Program-made: the position numbers and the translations under genes
In this document: one piece after another, positions 36,714 through 45,264 of the stretch
Layout: each line of letters starts with the position of its first letter
Position numbering within the stretch: position 1 is the first letter of the stretch
Origin: Bacillota bacterium
GTDB lineage: Bacteria > Bacillota_I > Bacilli_A > RF39 > UBA660
DNA: 64,000 nucleotides
Direction: 5' to 3'
Assembly: GCA_015059335.1 (NCBI GenBank)
Contig: SVAP01000005.1
Coordinates: 1-64,000 of the forward strand
The notes under the pieces: generated by a model
The model's input: the letters and a program-made list of their open reading frames with translations, nothing else
What the model was told of the DNA's origin: nothing
The model's database searches: none

Positions 36714-37847
36714 TTATATAATTATTTCTTCTATTTCTGGAATATCAATATGTTCAACTTTAACATTATTATTTTGTGGTTGAACATTTTGAGATATAGT
36801 AGCTGATTTTGATAATACAATACCTTGAGCATCCAAATAATCGATTAAATACTTTGTTGGTTCTTTTCTTGTAATCTTACCAGTTGATGTTTTTCTATAT
36901 ATTGTATTATGTTTTGGTCTATTTTCTTCATCAACATAAAATTCGGTTACTTCTACAATTTCTCTTTGGAAACGTTTATATTCTTTAGAATAATAACCTC
37001 TTACATGAACTCCTAATTGAACATATCTATGAATAGACGCTAAAAATTGATTTATATCAATATTAGTTTCAAGTAAGCTGTACATTCTGGTAGGAATTGA
37101 TTCTGCTTTATCCGCATGAATTGTTGATAAAATATTATGACCAGACGAAATTGAGTTACGAACAGCCATAACTGCTTCCGCACTTCTGACTTCCGATAAT
37201 AATATCCACTTAGGATTTTGTCTCATACACGTTACTAGAACTTCAGAATATGAAGCAATATTATTCGTTTTCATTGCTACAATATCTCTATGAGGAAATA
37301 TTCTATCCAAATGAAGTTCAAGTGTATCTTCAATTGTTATAATTTTTTCATTTTCTTTTGTATGAGCGGCTAAATATTTAACAAATTCTGTTTTACCTGA
37401 ACCTGTTTCACCACTTACAATAATATTACAATGACCAAGTACACACTCTATTAAAAAGTCATGTATATCTAGTGTCACATAATTTTCATTTAATAATTTT
37501 TGTTTTTCTAGTCTGATTTTAGCAGGAGTCTTTCTTAATACAACCGCAATACCGTTTTTTGCAATAGATTCATGAACAAAGTTTAAACGTAGTTCTTCAC
37601 CTTCAGCATCTAAAAATGGTTGTGCCATATTAAATGTTTTCCCCATTGCATTTGAACATTGAAATGCAATTTTTTCCATTAGAGCATTATTGATATCTTT
37701 TTCTTCTACACGATACACACCCTGAGAAAGTGTTTTAATCCATAATTGACCACCATTACTATACGAAATATCTGTAACATCATCATTATCTAAATATTTT
37801 TGTAATGGGCCAAAATCAATATGAGAAAATATAGTATCTTGTTCCAT
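36714..37847 (-). CDS. cpaF: CpaF/TadA-like pilus assembly ATPase
   Basis: The 377-residue secretion ATPase has an N-terminal domain with DVTDISYSNGGQLWI, Walker A SGETGSGKTE (about 145-153), the Asp box ITIEDTLELHL, Walker B-like WILLSEVRSAEA and a His-box SGHNILSTIHA. It drives pilus polymerisation from the cytoplasmic face. It starts two bases after the cpaB stop codon. Confidence 0.92.
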   Translation of the reverse strand: MEQDTIFSHIDFGPLQKYLDNDDVTDISYSNGGQLWIKTLSQGVYRVEEKDINNALMEKIAFQCSNAMGKTFNMAQPFLDAEGEELRLNFVHESIAKNGIAVVLRKTPAKIRLEKQKLLNENYVTLDIHDFLIECVLGHCNIIVSGETGSGKTEFVKYLAAHTKENEKIITIEDTLELHLDRIFPHRDIVAMKTNNIASYSEVLVTCMRQNPKWILLSEVRSAEAVMAVRNSISSGHNILSTIHADKAESIPTRMYSLLETNIDINQFLASIHRYVQLGVHVRGYYSKEYKRFQREIVEVTEFYVDEENRPKHNTIYRKTSTGKITRKEPTKYLIDYLDAQGIVLSKSATISQNVQPQNNNVKVEHIDIPEIEEIII

Positions 37848-37849
37848 AA

Positions 37850-38731
37850 CTATTGCTCTTCTCCATTTTCTACTTCAACTTCAGGAGTATCAGTTTCAGG
37901 AAGTTCATCTAATGGAACATCAATTGTTCTAGATTCAATAAATTCTCTTAAATAACTACTTGTTATTTCAACAGTACCTTCATAATCTTCATCACTTACT
38001 GATTCAGTAACTGGCACTGGAATAAGTTCTACAGAATATCTAGATAAATATCTTGCCTTTCTCAATAATAAATGTAAATCTTCATCAACACTAAATATAA
38101 GTGTTGCAGGCGTTCTATTTTCATCAGTATTTTCAAAAACATCTCTACCACTTGAATCTAAAACTGCAAGAACTTTAACATTTTGAATTAACTTTCCTAT
38201 CATTGTTTTACCAGTATCGTCAACAGCTTTCATGTATATATTTACATACATTCCATCCATTATTGCATTACCATATGTATCACTGTAATTAATTGAAAAT
38301 GCATAAGGTACTTGTCCTTTATCTATTTTTAGTAAAACTGATGAAGGAATTTTTGAACGTTCAACTGTATTAACATTTCTTATTAATGGAGTACCAGCTG
38401 GAATTAGTGAATTAACATTTGAATATGCTCCATCAGCAAAAGTACTAAGCTCTGCATTGCTTCTAAGTACAGAAACACCTCCACCATAATTACCCATCAT
38501 TTTGTTATACATAACTCTAGCAATACTAACTGTTTCAACCATATCACTAGTTATTTTTGTTCTTGGTTGAATATCTTGTTTTGCAACTAATACTGTTATT
38601 TGTTCTACTTGTTGATTAATTCTCCAAGTATATCCGAAATATAGAACAGCAATTGAAACTAAAACCCCTAGAATTGTTACCGTATTTTTATTTGTAAAAA
38701 ATCTTTTTATTGAATCTGAAAAATTGTTCAC
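37850..38731 (-). CDS. cpaB: CpaB/RcpC-like Flp pilus assembly protein (SAF domain)
   Basis: A GTG start follows AGGAGG. The 293-residue protein has one membrane helix (about 17-37) and then an SAF domain (ITVLVAKQDIQPRTKITSDMV, SLIPAGTPLIRNVN) and a RcpC-type extension with an acidic tail. It is first in the Tad part of the locus and has a recognisable promoter upstream. Confidence 0.85.
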   Translation of the reverse strand: MNNFSDSIKRFFTNKNTVTILGVLVSIAVLYFGYTWRINQQVEQITVLVAKQDIQPRTKITSDMVETVSIARVMYNKMMGNYGGGVSVLRSNAELSTFADGAYSNVNSLIPAGTPLIRNVNTVERSKIPSSVLLKIDKGQVPYAFSINYSDTYGNAIMDGMYVNIYMKAVDDTGKTMIGKLIQNVKVLAVLDSSGRDVFENTDENRTPATLIFSVDEDLHLLLRKARYLSRYSVELIPVPVTESVSDEDYEGTVEITSSYLREFIESRTIDVPLDELPETDTPEVEVENGEEQ

Positions 38732-38758
38732 ACTAACTCCTCCTATCTTAATATTAAC

Positions 38759-38767
38759 ATTATATCA
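38759..38767 (-). promoter_or_regulatory. Extended -10 promoter of the pilus/secretion locus
   Basis: On the minus strand TG-A-TATAAT lies about 30 bases before the cpaB GTG. No good -35 is visible at 17 bases, which fits an extended -10 promoter of SigA type. Confidence 0.5.
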
Positions 38768-38865
38768 TATTTATTTTTAACTTTCTATACAAAATCTAAA
38801 ATTTATATAAGTTACTAATATTGATATTTATTAATTAAAATGATATATTTTAATTGGTGATAACA

Positions 38866-39273
38866 ATGAAAAAGTATTTTAAATTAATATTTATAATAAT
38901 GTACATAATATGTGGATGTACAAATTCGAAAATATCAGAAATAAATTATACTAAGTTTAATAATTTAATAACTGAAAAAGAAAGTTTTATACTCTATGTT
39001 GGAAGTGATACATGTATTAATTGCATGGAATTTAAACCTAAATTCGAGAAAATTATTAAAGAAAATAATATAAACAATTCATATTATATTGATCTTGATA
39101 AAATGAATAAAGATGAAAAAAAGTCTTTAACTAGTATCATAGATATTACTGGTACACCTACAGTTGTATTTATTACTAACGGAGAAGAAACATCAACATT
39201 TAACAGAATAAATGGAGATGTTTCTAAAGAAAAAATAATAACAAGATTAAAAGCTAATAACTATATTAAATAA
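38866..39273 (+). CDS. Thioredoxin-like lipoprotein with CxxC
   Basis: ATG 38866 follows GGTGATA. In 135 residues a lipobox (ICGC at about residues 16-19) is followed by a thioredoxin fold. The active site is SDTCINCMEFKP and the cis-Pro segment is ITGTPTVVFI. It would act as an extracytoplasmic thiol-disulfide enzyme on the membrane surface. It is divergent from the pilus locus, whose secreted proteins contain many cysteines, so it may serve them. That link is inference. Confidence 0.8.
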   Translation: MKKYFKLIFIIMYIICGCTNSKISEINYTKFNNLITEKESFILYVGSDTCINCMEFKPKFEKIIKENNINNSYYIDLDKMNKDEKKSLTSIIDITGTPTVVFITNGEETSTFNRINGDVSKEKIITRLKANNYIK

Positions 39274-39299
39274 ACACCTAACTTAGTTAGGTGTTTTTA
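39273..39299. terminator. Bidirectional terminator
   Basis: A perfect 10-bp stem AACACCTAAC/GTTAGGTGTT with a 3-nt loop has a T run on the plus side. It separates the thioredoxin-like gene from convergent trmL. Confidence 0.8.
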
Positions 39300-39301
39300 T
39301 G

Positions 39302-39811
39302 TTAATCTTCTAATATATGATTTTTACCTTTAAAACTATCGTAAAAATCTAACCCATCAAATTCTTGTTGTCTTAACGCTTCAAATGTTACTATCGCAAC
39401 TGCATTAGATACGTTTAAAGCTCTTATTTTATTATTTGTAGGAATTCTTAAACAAGTGTCAAAATATGGTTTTAATATTTCTAAAGGAATACCTGTACTT
39501 TCTTTTCCAAATATAAAGTATATATTCTCATCTTTATTTGAGTAATCAAATTCTGTATAACTCTTATTACCATATCTAGTTAAAAAATAATATGTACCAA
39601 CATTTTTAGATGTAAAATCTTCAAAATTTTCATAAACTGTATAATTACATTTATCTATATAATTAGCTCCACTTCTTTTCACACTTTTCTCATCAAGTGA
39701 AAAACCTAGTGGTTTAATAAGATGAAGTTTAACATCTGTACCTGCACAAGTTCTCATAATATTTCCAGTATTCATAGGTATCTCTGGTTCAAACAATACA
39801 ATATTTATCAT
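39302..39811 (-). CDS. trmL: tRNA (cytidine(34)-2'-O)-methyltransferase TrmL
   Basis: A 169-residue SPOUT enzyme with INIVLFEPEIPMNTGNIMRTCAGT, IFGKESTGIPLEIL and the knot segment IRALNVSNAVAIVTFEALRQ. It methylates the wobble ribose of tRNA-Leu in relatives. It overlaps the preceding thioredoxin-like gene by 4 bases. Confidence 0.92.
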   Translation of the reverse strand: MINIVLFEPEIPMNTGNIMRTCAGTDVKLHLIKPLGFSLDEKSVKRSGANYIDKCNYTVYENFEDFTSKNVGTYYFLTRYGNKSYTEFDYSNKDENIYFIFGKESTGIPLEILKPYFDTCLRIPTNNKIRALNVSNAVAIVTFEALRQQEFDGLDFYDSFKGKNHILED

Positions 39812-40317
39812 TTTATATATTCATGCCCTTCTAAAAATTTTAATATATCTGACTTAGATATTTTATAATCCTCATCACTGACTAAAATATCCACTATTTT
39901 CATATCATTAAATACAGCAATAGCTGGTATTCTATCTAAATTATTTAGTAAATTAGTTTTATAATATTTCTTTTCAATATTATCTAACACATTTTCATTA
40001 CCAGTTAAATTTAAAAACACAATTTCATCAGTTAATTCGTTATCTTTAATTATTTTATATAATTGTTTTTCGATATTTATACTAGCTTCAGAATTTGTTT
40101 TGCTAATATAAATTATTACATTTGGATTTTCTAAAATATAATTTTCAAACTCATCATAATTAATTTCTGTAACATATTTAGAAATGTAAGAATTTTCTAA
40201 TTCTGATATTTTGTAAGCTTTATACCACTCATTAGTATAGAATACAGCAACTAAGGTTACAATAACAATAAAGCCATAAATAATGTAATTTTTCATAGGT
40301 ATTTTTCTCTTTTCCAT
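39808..40317 (-). CDS. Membrane-anchored thioredoxin-like protein lacking CxxC
   Basis: The 169-residue protein has an N-terminal membrane helix (about 10-28) and a thioredoxin-type fold: NVIIYISKTNSEASINIEKQL, VFLNLTGNENV, LDRIPAIAVFND. The usual CxxC position reads SKTNSEAS, so it has no redox centre. It may be a binding or chaperone variant. It is the first gene of the unit with trmL. Confidence 0.65.
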   Translation of the reverse strand: MEKRKIPMKNYIIYGFIVIVTLVAVFYTNEWYKAYKISELENSYISKYVTEINYDEFENYILENPNVIIYISKTNSEASINIEKQLYKIIKDNELTDEIVFLNLTGNENVLDNIEKKYYKTNLLNNLDRIPAIAVFNDMKIVDILVSDEDYKISKSDILKFLEGHEYIK

Positions 40318-40403
40318 ATTATCACCATCCTAATATAATTTTATCACAGTTTAAATTTGATGTAAATTGAATAAAATTAATTTGTAATGAGAGTGGTGAT
40401 AAC

Positions 40404-41519
40404 ATGACAAAAAATAAAATAAAAATCAAAAAATATATTTTGATTTTAACTATGCTATTATTACCTATTATTTGTTTAAATTTTTCAGACATAAAACTTA
40501 AGAAATTAAATTATTCTAATGAAGCAATTAGAGTAATTAAAAATAATAATATAGAAAATAAAGTAATAAACAATAACTATTCTAAAACTTTAGAAATAGC
40601 TCTAACATCAAATGAATTTAAAAAAGATAATATAGATATTTATTTAAATATTAAATATAACAATAATACAAATGTTATTAATCAGATTAACAATTTGAAA
40701 GATATTGGTTATAACAAAGATGAAATTAGTAAAATTTATGAAAAACTTGAAAGTAATCAAATTGATTTTATAACAAACTATACTTATATTGAAAACTTAA
40801 AAAGCTATTTAGATTACAAAATATTTAAACCAGAAAATTTAGAAAGATATATTAATTATAAAAATATTGAAAACAACATTAATTTATCATATAAAGATAT
40901 AATTTTAAATGTTAATATGGATCTTGATAAAGCTTTTTATGATAATCCAAATATAATTAAAAATCCGGATGATTTATTAGTGTTGGTAAATAAATATAAT
41001 AGATTACCTGATAACTACGAAGCAAAAGATTTAGAACAAATAGATAATAGGTTTACAGTTTCTAAAATGTATTTAAATAAAACAGCTAAAAATGCATTTG
41101 AAGAAATGTGTAGCGATGCCAAAAGTATAAATTTAATTATAACTGCAATATCAACATATAGAACAAAAGATTATCAAAAAAAATTGTACGATAAATATAT
41201 TGAAACCAAGGGAATTGAATACGCAGAAAAATATTCGGCAAGACCTAGACATTCAGAACATGAAACAGGACTTGCGATTGATGTTAGAGGAGGACTATCT
41301 TCATACACCTTATTTGAAAACACAGAAGAATATAAGTGGATAAAACAAAACGCACATACATATGGATTCATAATAAGATACGAAAAAAACAAAGAAAGTA
41401 TAACAGGTTATAATTATGAATCATGGCATCTAAGATATGTTGGTAATGAAGTTGCCTCATATATACATAAACACAAGATAACATTTGAAGAATATCATGC
41501 AATATTTTTAAATAATTAA
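40404..41519 (+). CDS. VanY-like D-alanyl-D-alanine carboxypeptidase (M15B)
   Basis: ATG 40404 follows GTGGTGATAAC. The 371-residue protein has an N-terminal membrane/signal helix, then about 170 residues of extracellular helical sequence. The C-terminal M15B domain has SARPRHSEHETGLAIDV (zinc His and Asp) and ESWHLRYVG. It trims D-Ala from peptidoglycan stem peptides outside the membrane. The long spacer is unusual for the family. A terminator follows directly. Confidence 0.88.
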   Translation: MTKNKIKIKKYILILTMLLLPIICLNFSDIKLKKLNYSNEAIRVIKNNNIENKVINNNYSKTLEIALTSNEFKKDNIDIYLNIKYNNNTNVINQINNLKDIGYNKDEISKIYEKLESNQIDFITNYTYIENLKSYLDYKIFKPENLERYINYKNIENNINLSYKDIILNVNMDLDKAFYDNPNIIKNPDDLLVLVNKYNRLPDNYEAKDLEQIDNRFTVSKMYLNKTAKNAFEEMCSDAKSINLIITAISTYRTKDYQKKLYDKYIETKGIEYAEKYSARPRHSEHETGLAIDVRGGLSSYTLFENTEEYKWIKQNAHTYGFIIRYEKNKESITGYNYESWHLRYVGNEVASYIHKHKITFEEYHAIFLNN

Positions 41520-41547
41520 AGCACTAGATCCATCTAGTGCTTTCAAT
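41518..41547. terminator. Bidirectional terminator
   Basis: An 11-bp perfect stem AAAGCACTAGA/TCTAGTGCTTT lies between convergent genes. It overlaps the last codons of the minus-strand gene ending at 41524. Confidence 0.75.
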
Positions 41548-41886
41548 TTCAGTACCATCAAATGTATTAGAATATTCTATTAATTTAACAGTTATTTTAT
41601 AAGTATAATATTTTTCTTTTGTATCAACATCAACTAATTTTGTTTTTAAAAACTTTCTGAATTTATAATTATCAACATACTTTGATAACGCCATATCTAA
41701 ATTACTTAAAAATTCAGTTTCTTCCTTACTATTCATATCTATATTATCAATCAATTTAATATAAAAATTAATCATTGTAAAAGAAAATGTATCTCCTTCA
41801 AAAAACTCATATGAATTAATCTTTTCATAATTAGGACATATTTTTAATAATTGATTAATTTTATCACGTGTATTCATTCCATCCAT
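41524..41886 (-). CDS. Small cytoplasmic hypothetical protein
   Basis: A 120-residue protein, not recognised; it has no signal peptide or membrane helix. Alpha/beta character with alternating charged residues (YYTYKITVKLIEYSN). RBS GAGGGGT. It lies 17 bases downstream of rseP and may be cotranscribed with it. Confidence 0.6.
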   Translation of the reverse strand: MDGMNTRDKINQLLKICPNYEKINSYEFFEGDTFSFTMINFYIKLIDNIDMNSKEETEFLSNLDMALSKYVDNYKFRKFLKTKLVDVDTKEKYYTYKITVKLIEYSNTFDGTEIESTRWI

Positions 41887-41903
41887 TTTGTTACCCCTCT
41901 TTT

Positions 41904-42944
41904 CTAAAATAATCTCAAAATATCGTTAAACGTTACTAAAATCATTAATCCGATAAGTAGGAAAAATCCAACATAGTGAAACATATTTTCCACTTTAGAA
42001 TCTACTGGTTTACCTTTAATTTTTTCTATAATCAAAAATAGAATTCTACCACCATCAAATGCTGGGAAAGGTATTAAATTAATGAATCCAACATTTATAC
42101 TTAAGAAAGCAGTTAAATATAAAATACTATCAAAACCTGCTTTAGCTTGTTCACCGATAACATTATATATACCAACAGGTCCAGACACATTACTAACAGA
42201 TATTTTTCCTGTAAATAATCCCGCAAGCGTTGAACCCATAGATTGCGTTAATGACATTAATTTAGAACTAGCATATGAAAGTGATGGTAATATACCTCTT
42301 TCTCTTTTTGATCCAGTTCCTATTCCAAATCGATAAGTTACAACGTCATCTTCAACAATTTTTTCTGGTTTGATATTTATTGTTTTTTCCTTATCATTAT
42401 CATCTTCTATTACAAAAGATACTTCTTTTGAACCGTCGATCATTTGTAATTGCATCATAACTTGATCCCAATTATTAACTCTTTTATTATTAATACTAAG
42501 AATAGTATCTCCAATTTCTAATCCTGCTTTATCAGCTGCTGAATTTTTTACAATCGCACCAATAATTGGTTTAGTTGGAGTAGCCCCATATATTAATCCA
42601 ATTGATAAAAGCAAAACAAAAGCTAAAATAAAATTGAATAATGGTCCAGCAAAAATTACCATAAATCTTTGAAACCATGTTTTATTTTGCAACAATTTAT
42701 CTTTAGGTACATTCTGCTCATCTTCATTAGATTCACCAGCCATTGAACAAAAACCACCTAATGGAATTAATCTAATTGAATATTCAGTCTCACTTTTTTT
42801 TGATTTTTTACTAAATACTTTAGGACCCATACCTATAGCAAATTCAAAAATTTTAACACCTGCTTTTTTAGCAAATAAGAAATGTCCTAACTCATGAATA
42901 AAAATTATAACACCAAGTATTAATATAAAATATATTATTGTCAT
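41904..42944 (-). CDS. rseP: RseP/RasP-type site-2 intramembrane metalloprotease
   Basis: In 346 residues the zinc motif HELGH lies at residues 17-21 in the first helix. A PDZ domain (about 115-200; ADKAGLEIGDTILSINNKRV) and the second catalytic motif NLIPFPAFDGGRI follow. It cleaves membrane-embedded anti-sigma factors and signal-peptide remnants. It follows cdsA by 8 bases, the usual Bacillota order. Confidence 0.93.
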   Translation of the reverse strand: MTIIYFILILGVIIFIHELGHFLFAKKAGVKIFEFAIGMGPKVFSKKSKKSETEYSIRLIPLGGFCSMAGESNEDEQNVPKDKLLQNKTWFQRFMVIFAGPLFNFILAFVLLLSIGLIYGATPTKPIIGAIVKNSAADKAGLEIGDTILSINNKRVNNWDQVMMQLQMIDGSKEVSFVIEDDNDKEKTINIKPEKIVEDDVVTYRFGIGTGSKRERGILPSLSYASSKLMSLTQSMGSTLAGLFTGKISVSNVSGPVGIYNVIGEQAKAGFDSILYLTAFLSINVGFINLIPFPAFDGGRILFLIIEKIKGKPVDSKVENMFHYVGFFLLIGLMILVTFNDILRLF

Positions 42945-42952
42945 AATGCCTC

Positions 42953-43753
42953 CTATAAAAATGATATTACTAATACAAATCCTAATAAAACAAATATTAT
43001 GCTATCTAATCTATCAAGTATCCCACCATGACCAGGAATAAGATTAGAAAAGTCTTTTTTATCATAATATCTTTTAAAACTACTAAATACTAAATCACCA
43101 ATTTGACCAACTAATGAAAGTAAGGTAACAATAATCGCTAATAGAAATACATCAACATGCGTATTTATAACTTGATAATAAAATATACTACTAATTAGAA
43201 CACCAAAGAATGTTCCACCAAGTAATCCTTCCCAAGTCTTTTTAGGAGATATAAGTACAGCTAGTTTTGTTTTACCAATATATTTACCAGTAATGTATGC
43301 GAATGTATCAGTAACAATAGTAATTAGTACTAAAAACAATAAATACATCAAACTATAATTACGTACCAATATAAGTAAATTAAATGCAACTCCTAAGAAA
43401 AATAGAACACCAATTAGATACATTGCATCATTTATACTATATTTTTTTCTATCTTGATAAAATACTAATGGAATTAATAACAAGAATAACGTTAATGATA
43501 TAAATTTATAATCTAATACATATTCAAATATATTTGAATTATTATTTGTTAATATCAATATTGTAATTATTAAATATGACATTAGTTTCATAAGAAATGG
43601 AAATTTCTTTTTTGTTTCTCTAATATCAATCATTTCTTTTAACGCACATAATCCTATAATAAGTGTTGCGACAGTAAATGGAATACCACCTATTATACTA
43701 ATTGGTATTACTATCGCTAACATAACTAATGAGCTTATTATTCTTATTTTCAT
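42953..43753 (-). CDS. cdsA: Phosphatidate cytidylyltransferase
   Basis: The 266-residue protein has about seven membrane helices. The CDP-diglyceride synthetase signature is LVFSSFKRYYDKKDFSNLIPGHGGILDRLDS, given here in two parts (SFKRYYDKKDFSNLIPGHGG, then ILDRLDS). It makes CDP-diacylglycerol for phospholipid synthesis. It lies upstream of rseP. Confidence 0.93.
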   Translation of the reverse strand: MKIRIISSLVMLAIVIPISIIGGIPFTVATLIIGLCALKEMIDIRETKKKFPFLMKLMSYLIITILILTNNNSNIFEYVLDYKFISLTLFLLLIPLVFYQDRKKYSINDAMYLIGVLFFLGVAFNLLILVRNYSLMYLLFLVLITIVTDTFAYITGKYIGKTKLAVLISPKKTWEGLLGGTFFGVLISSIFYYQVINTHVDVFLLAIIVTLLSLVGQIGDLVFSSFKRYYDKKDFSNLIPGHGGILDRLDSIIFVLLGFVLVISFL

Positions 43754-43763
43754 ATTATTCCTC

Positions 43764-44138
43764 CTAATAGCAATTACTTTCGGTTCCCATAGAAATAGAT
43801 GATGTAAGTTTAATTACATTGTTAACTTCCTTTGGAATTATTTTTATTATTCCATTATAAGGTGCACCATTTGAATCAACATATTCATCTAAATATCCAT
43901 CAAAAACCAAATTTTCTTGTATACAAATATTATATTCTTGATCTAATTCAAAATCACTTACATTATCATCAAAATATAACTCTGCAGTACTTATAAGCAT
44001 TTCCTCTTGATATTTATCTAAATCGTTTTTAGCACTACCCACTGAATTCATAATTACTCCAACAGATATTACTCCTAATATAGAAATAATCGCAATTGTA
44101 GCTAAAAGTTCTACTAATGTAAATCCAGAATTTTTCAT
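43764..44138 (-). CDS. Type IV prepilin-like protein (N-methylation site)
   Basis: The 124-residue protein has the class III leader MKNSGFTLVELLATIAIISIL, cut between G and F (given as MKNSG / FTLVELLATIA). A hydrophobic helix is followed by a small exported domain with two or three cysteines. It belongs to the ComG/type II pseudopilin family, not the Tad family. RBS AGGTGATAGC. It lies 10 bases upstream of cdsA, an unusual neighbour. Confidence 0.82.
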   Translation of the reverse strand: MKNSGFTLVELLATIAIISILGVISVGVIMNSVGSAKNDLDKYQEEMLISTAELYFDDNVSDFELDQEYNICIQENLVFDGYLDEYVDSNGAPYNGIIKIIPKEVNNVIKLTSSISMGTESNCY

Positions 44139-44212
44139 GCTATCACCTATTTTCTAGGATACTATCCTAAATAAATTATAATAGAAATAGTTAAAAAGCT
44201 CAATAGTAAAAA

Positions 44213-44252
44213 GAAAAAAAGATTAAAATGAATCAATATCAATTTTAATCTT
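44213..44252 (-). terminator. Rho-independent terminator overlapping khpA
   Basis: The arms AAAGATTAAAA and TTTTAATCTTT with a T run include the last codons of khpA. Confidence 0.65.
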
Positions 44253-44471
44253 TTTATTTCCGTTTAAATAACCACTTGCTTGTACTATGGTTCTAATTGC
44301 CTTAGCAGTTTTACCATCTTTACCTATTAAAGCACCCATATCATCATTATCTACCATTACTTGAATATGATGAAATCCTTCTTCTTCAGTAGGAAACTCT
44401 TTAACAGATATCATATCTGGATTCTTTACTAAAGCACTTACTAGTTCTTCAGTTAATTTTACAAAATCCAT
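44223..44471 (-). CDS. khpA: KH-domain RNA-binding protein KhpA
   Basis: A single-KH protein of 82 residues (GALIGKDGKTAKAIRTIVQA is the GxxG loop). It binds RNA with KhpB and affects cell division and wall synthesis in streptococci. It follows rpsP by two bases, as in Bacillus (ylqC). Confidence 0.93.
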   Translation of the reverse strand: MDFVKLTEELVSALVKNPDMISVKEFPTEEEGFHHIQVMVDNDDMGALIGKDGKTAKAIRTIVQASGYLNGNKKIKIDIDSF

Positions 44472-44473
44472 TA

Positions 44474-44746
44474 TTATTTACCTCTTTTTTGTTCATGAAA
44501 TTTTGTCATTACACCAGCTTTGCTGAATAAGTTTTTAACAGTATCAGTTGGTGCAGCACCTTCGCTAAGCCATTTTAATGCTTTCTCATCATCAATTTTA
44601 ACTTCTGCTGGAGTTACGATTGGATTATAATATCCAACTTCTTCTATAACTCTACCATCTCTTTTATTTCTTGAATCAGCAACTACTATTCTATAGAAAG
44701 GTCTCTTTTTAGCACCCATTCTTTTTAATCTTATTTTAACTGCCAT
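44474..44746 (-). CDS. rpsP: 30S ribosomal protein S16
   Basis: The 90-residue S16 has [20 protein letters not shown] at the N-terminus and [20 protein letters not shown]. It is full length and in the usual rpsP-khpA pair. RBS GGAGG. Confidence 0.97.
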   Translation of the reverse strand: MAVKIRLKRMGAKKRPFYRIVVADSRNKRDGRVIEEVGYYNPIVTPAEVKIDDEKALKWLSEGAAPTDTVKNLFSKAGVMTKFHEQKRGK

Positions 44747-44790
44747 TATATTTCCTCCTTTTTTCTATATGTATTATAACAAACAAAATA

Positions 44791-44820
44791 AAAAGTGTCA
44801 ACATTTTTTGGTTGACACTT
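44791..44820 (-). terminator. Rho-independent terminator of cotE
   Basis: A 10-bp perfect stem AAGTGTCAAC/GTTGACACTT with a T run lies directly behind the 3' part of cotE. Confidence 0.8.
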
Positions 44821-44822
44821 AA

Positions 44823-45230
44823 TTATATGAATTTTTCCTCTACATTATCATCTATTTCTTTTATAACTTCTTCATCAACTTCATCATCATCTATAATATC
44901 CCATGGTTCTTCATCTTCTTCAATTGCTATTTTCATTTTTGTTTCACCCATTATTTCAATACCAAGTTCTTTTTCAATAGTATAATCAATTTTACCATCA
45001 TTTATATTAACATTTGAACATGTTGGTTGTTTTAAACTTCTAACTATTATACTATTATTACTTGATAGACTGGAATCTTCTCTTTTTCTCACAGTAACAG
45101 TTTCACTATATTCTTGTTTTTTAGTTACTACAGATGTTTTACTATTATTATCATATGAATACCAAATATTTACATCATAACTACCATCAATTACTATTTT
45201 ACCATTAGTTTCGTATCCTTTAAATTGATG
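44823..45230 (-). CDS. cotE: Spore coat morphogenetic protein CotE, 3' segment of a split gene
   Basis: This frame encodes the last 134 residues of CotE (QFKGYETNGKIVIDGSYDVN, then IWYSYDNNSKTSVVT) and the acidic tail typical of the family (DDDEVDEEVIKEIDD). The N-terminal 43 residues are missing here and are encoded at 60612-60740, just after miaB. The frame continues to 45272 only through element sequence, whose TTG start is not a credible gene start. A joined CotE has 177 residues (Bacillus subtilis 181). CotE organises the outer spore coat. Without joining, no working protein can be made. Confidence 0.9.
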   Translation of the reverse strand, partial: HQFKGYETNGKIVIDGSYDVNIWYSYDNNSKTSVVTKKQEYSETVTVRKREDSSLSSNNSIIVRSLKQPTCSNVNINDGKIDYTIEKELGIEIMGETKMKIAIEEDEEPWDIIDDDEVDEEVIKEIDDNVEEKFI

Positions 45231-45253
45231 TGTGATGGTTTTTGGTGATAACT
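45227..45253. other. Recombination junction at the cotE 3' segment (att half-site)
   Basis: Plus-strand GATG (45227-45230) is the sequence shared with the other junction. Element sequence follows, ending in the arm TTGGTGATAACT (45242-45253), whose exact complement occurs at 60590-60601. The presumed crossover dinucleotide is TG at 45229-45230. It lies only 11 bases from the recombinase stop codon. Confidence 0.85.
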
Positions 45254-45264
45254 TTTTGCTTTTT

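Noticed and set aside
19768-38731. Integrative conjugative element
   Set aside because: No relaxase, integrase, replication gene or flanking repeats were seen, and Tad genes are part of the same run.
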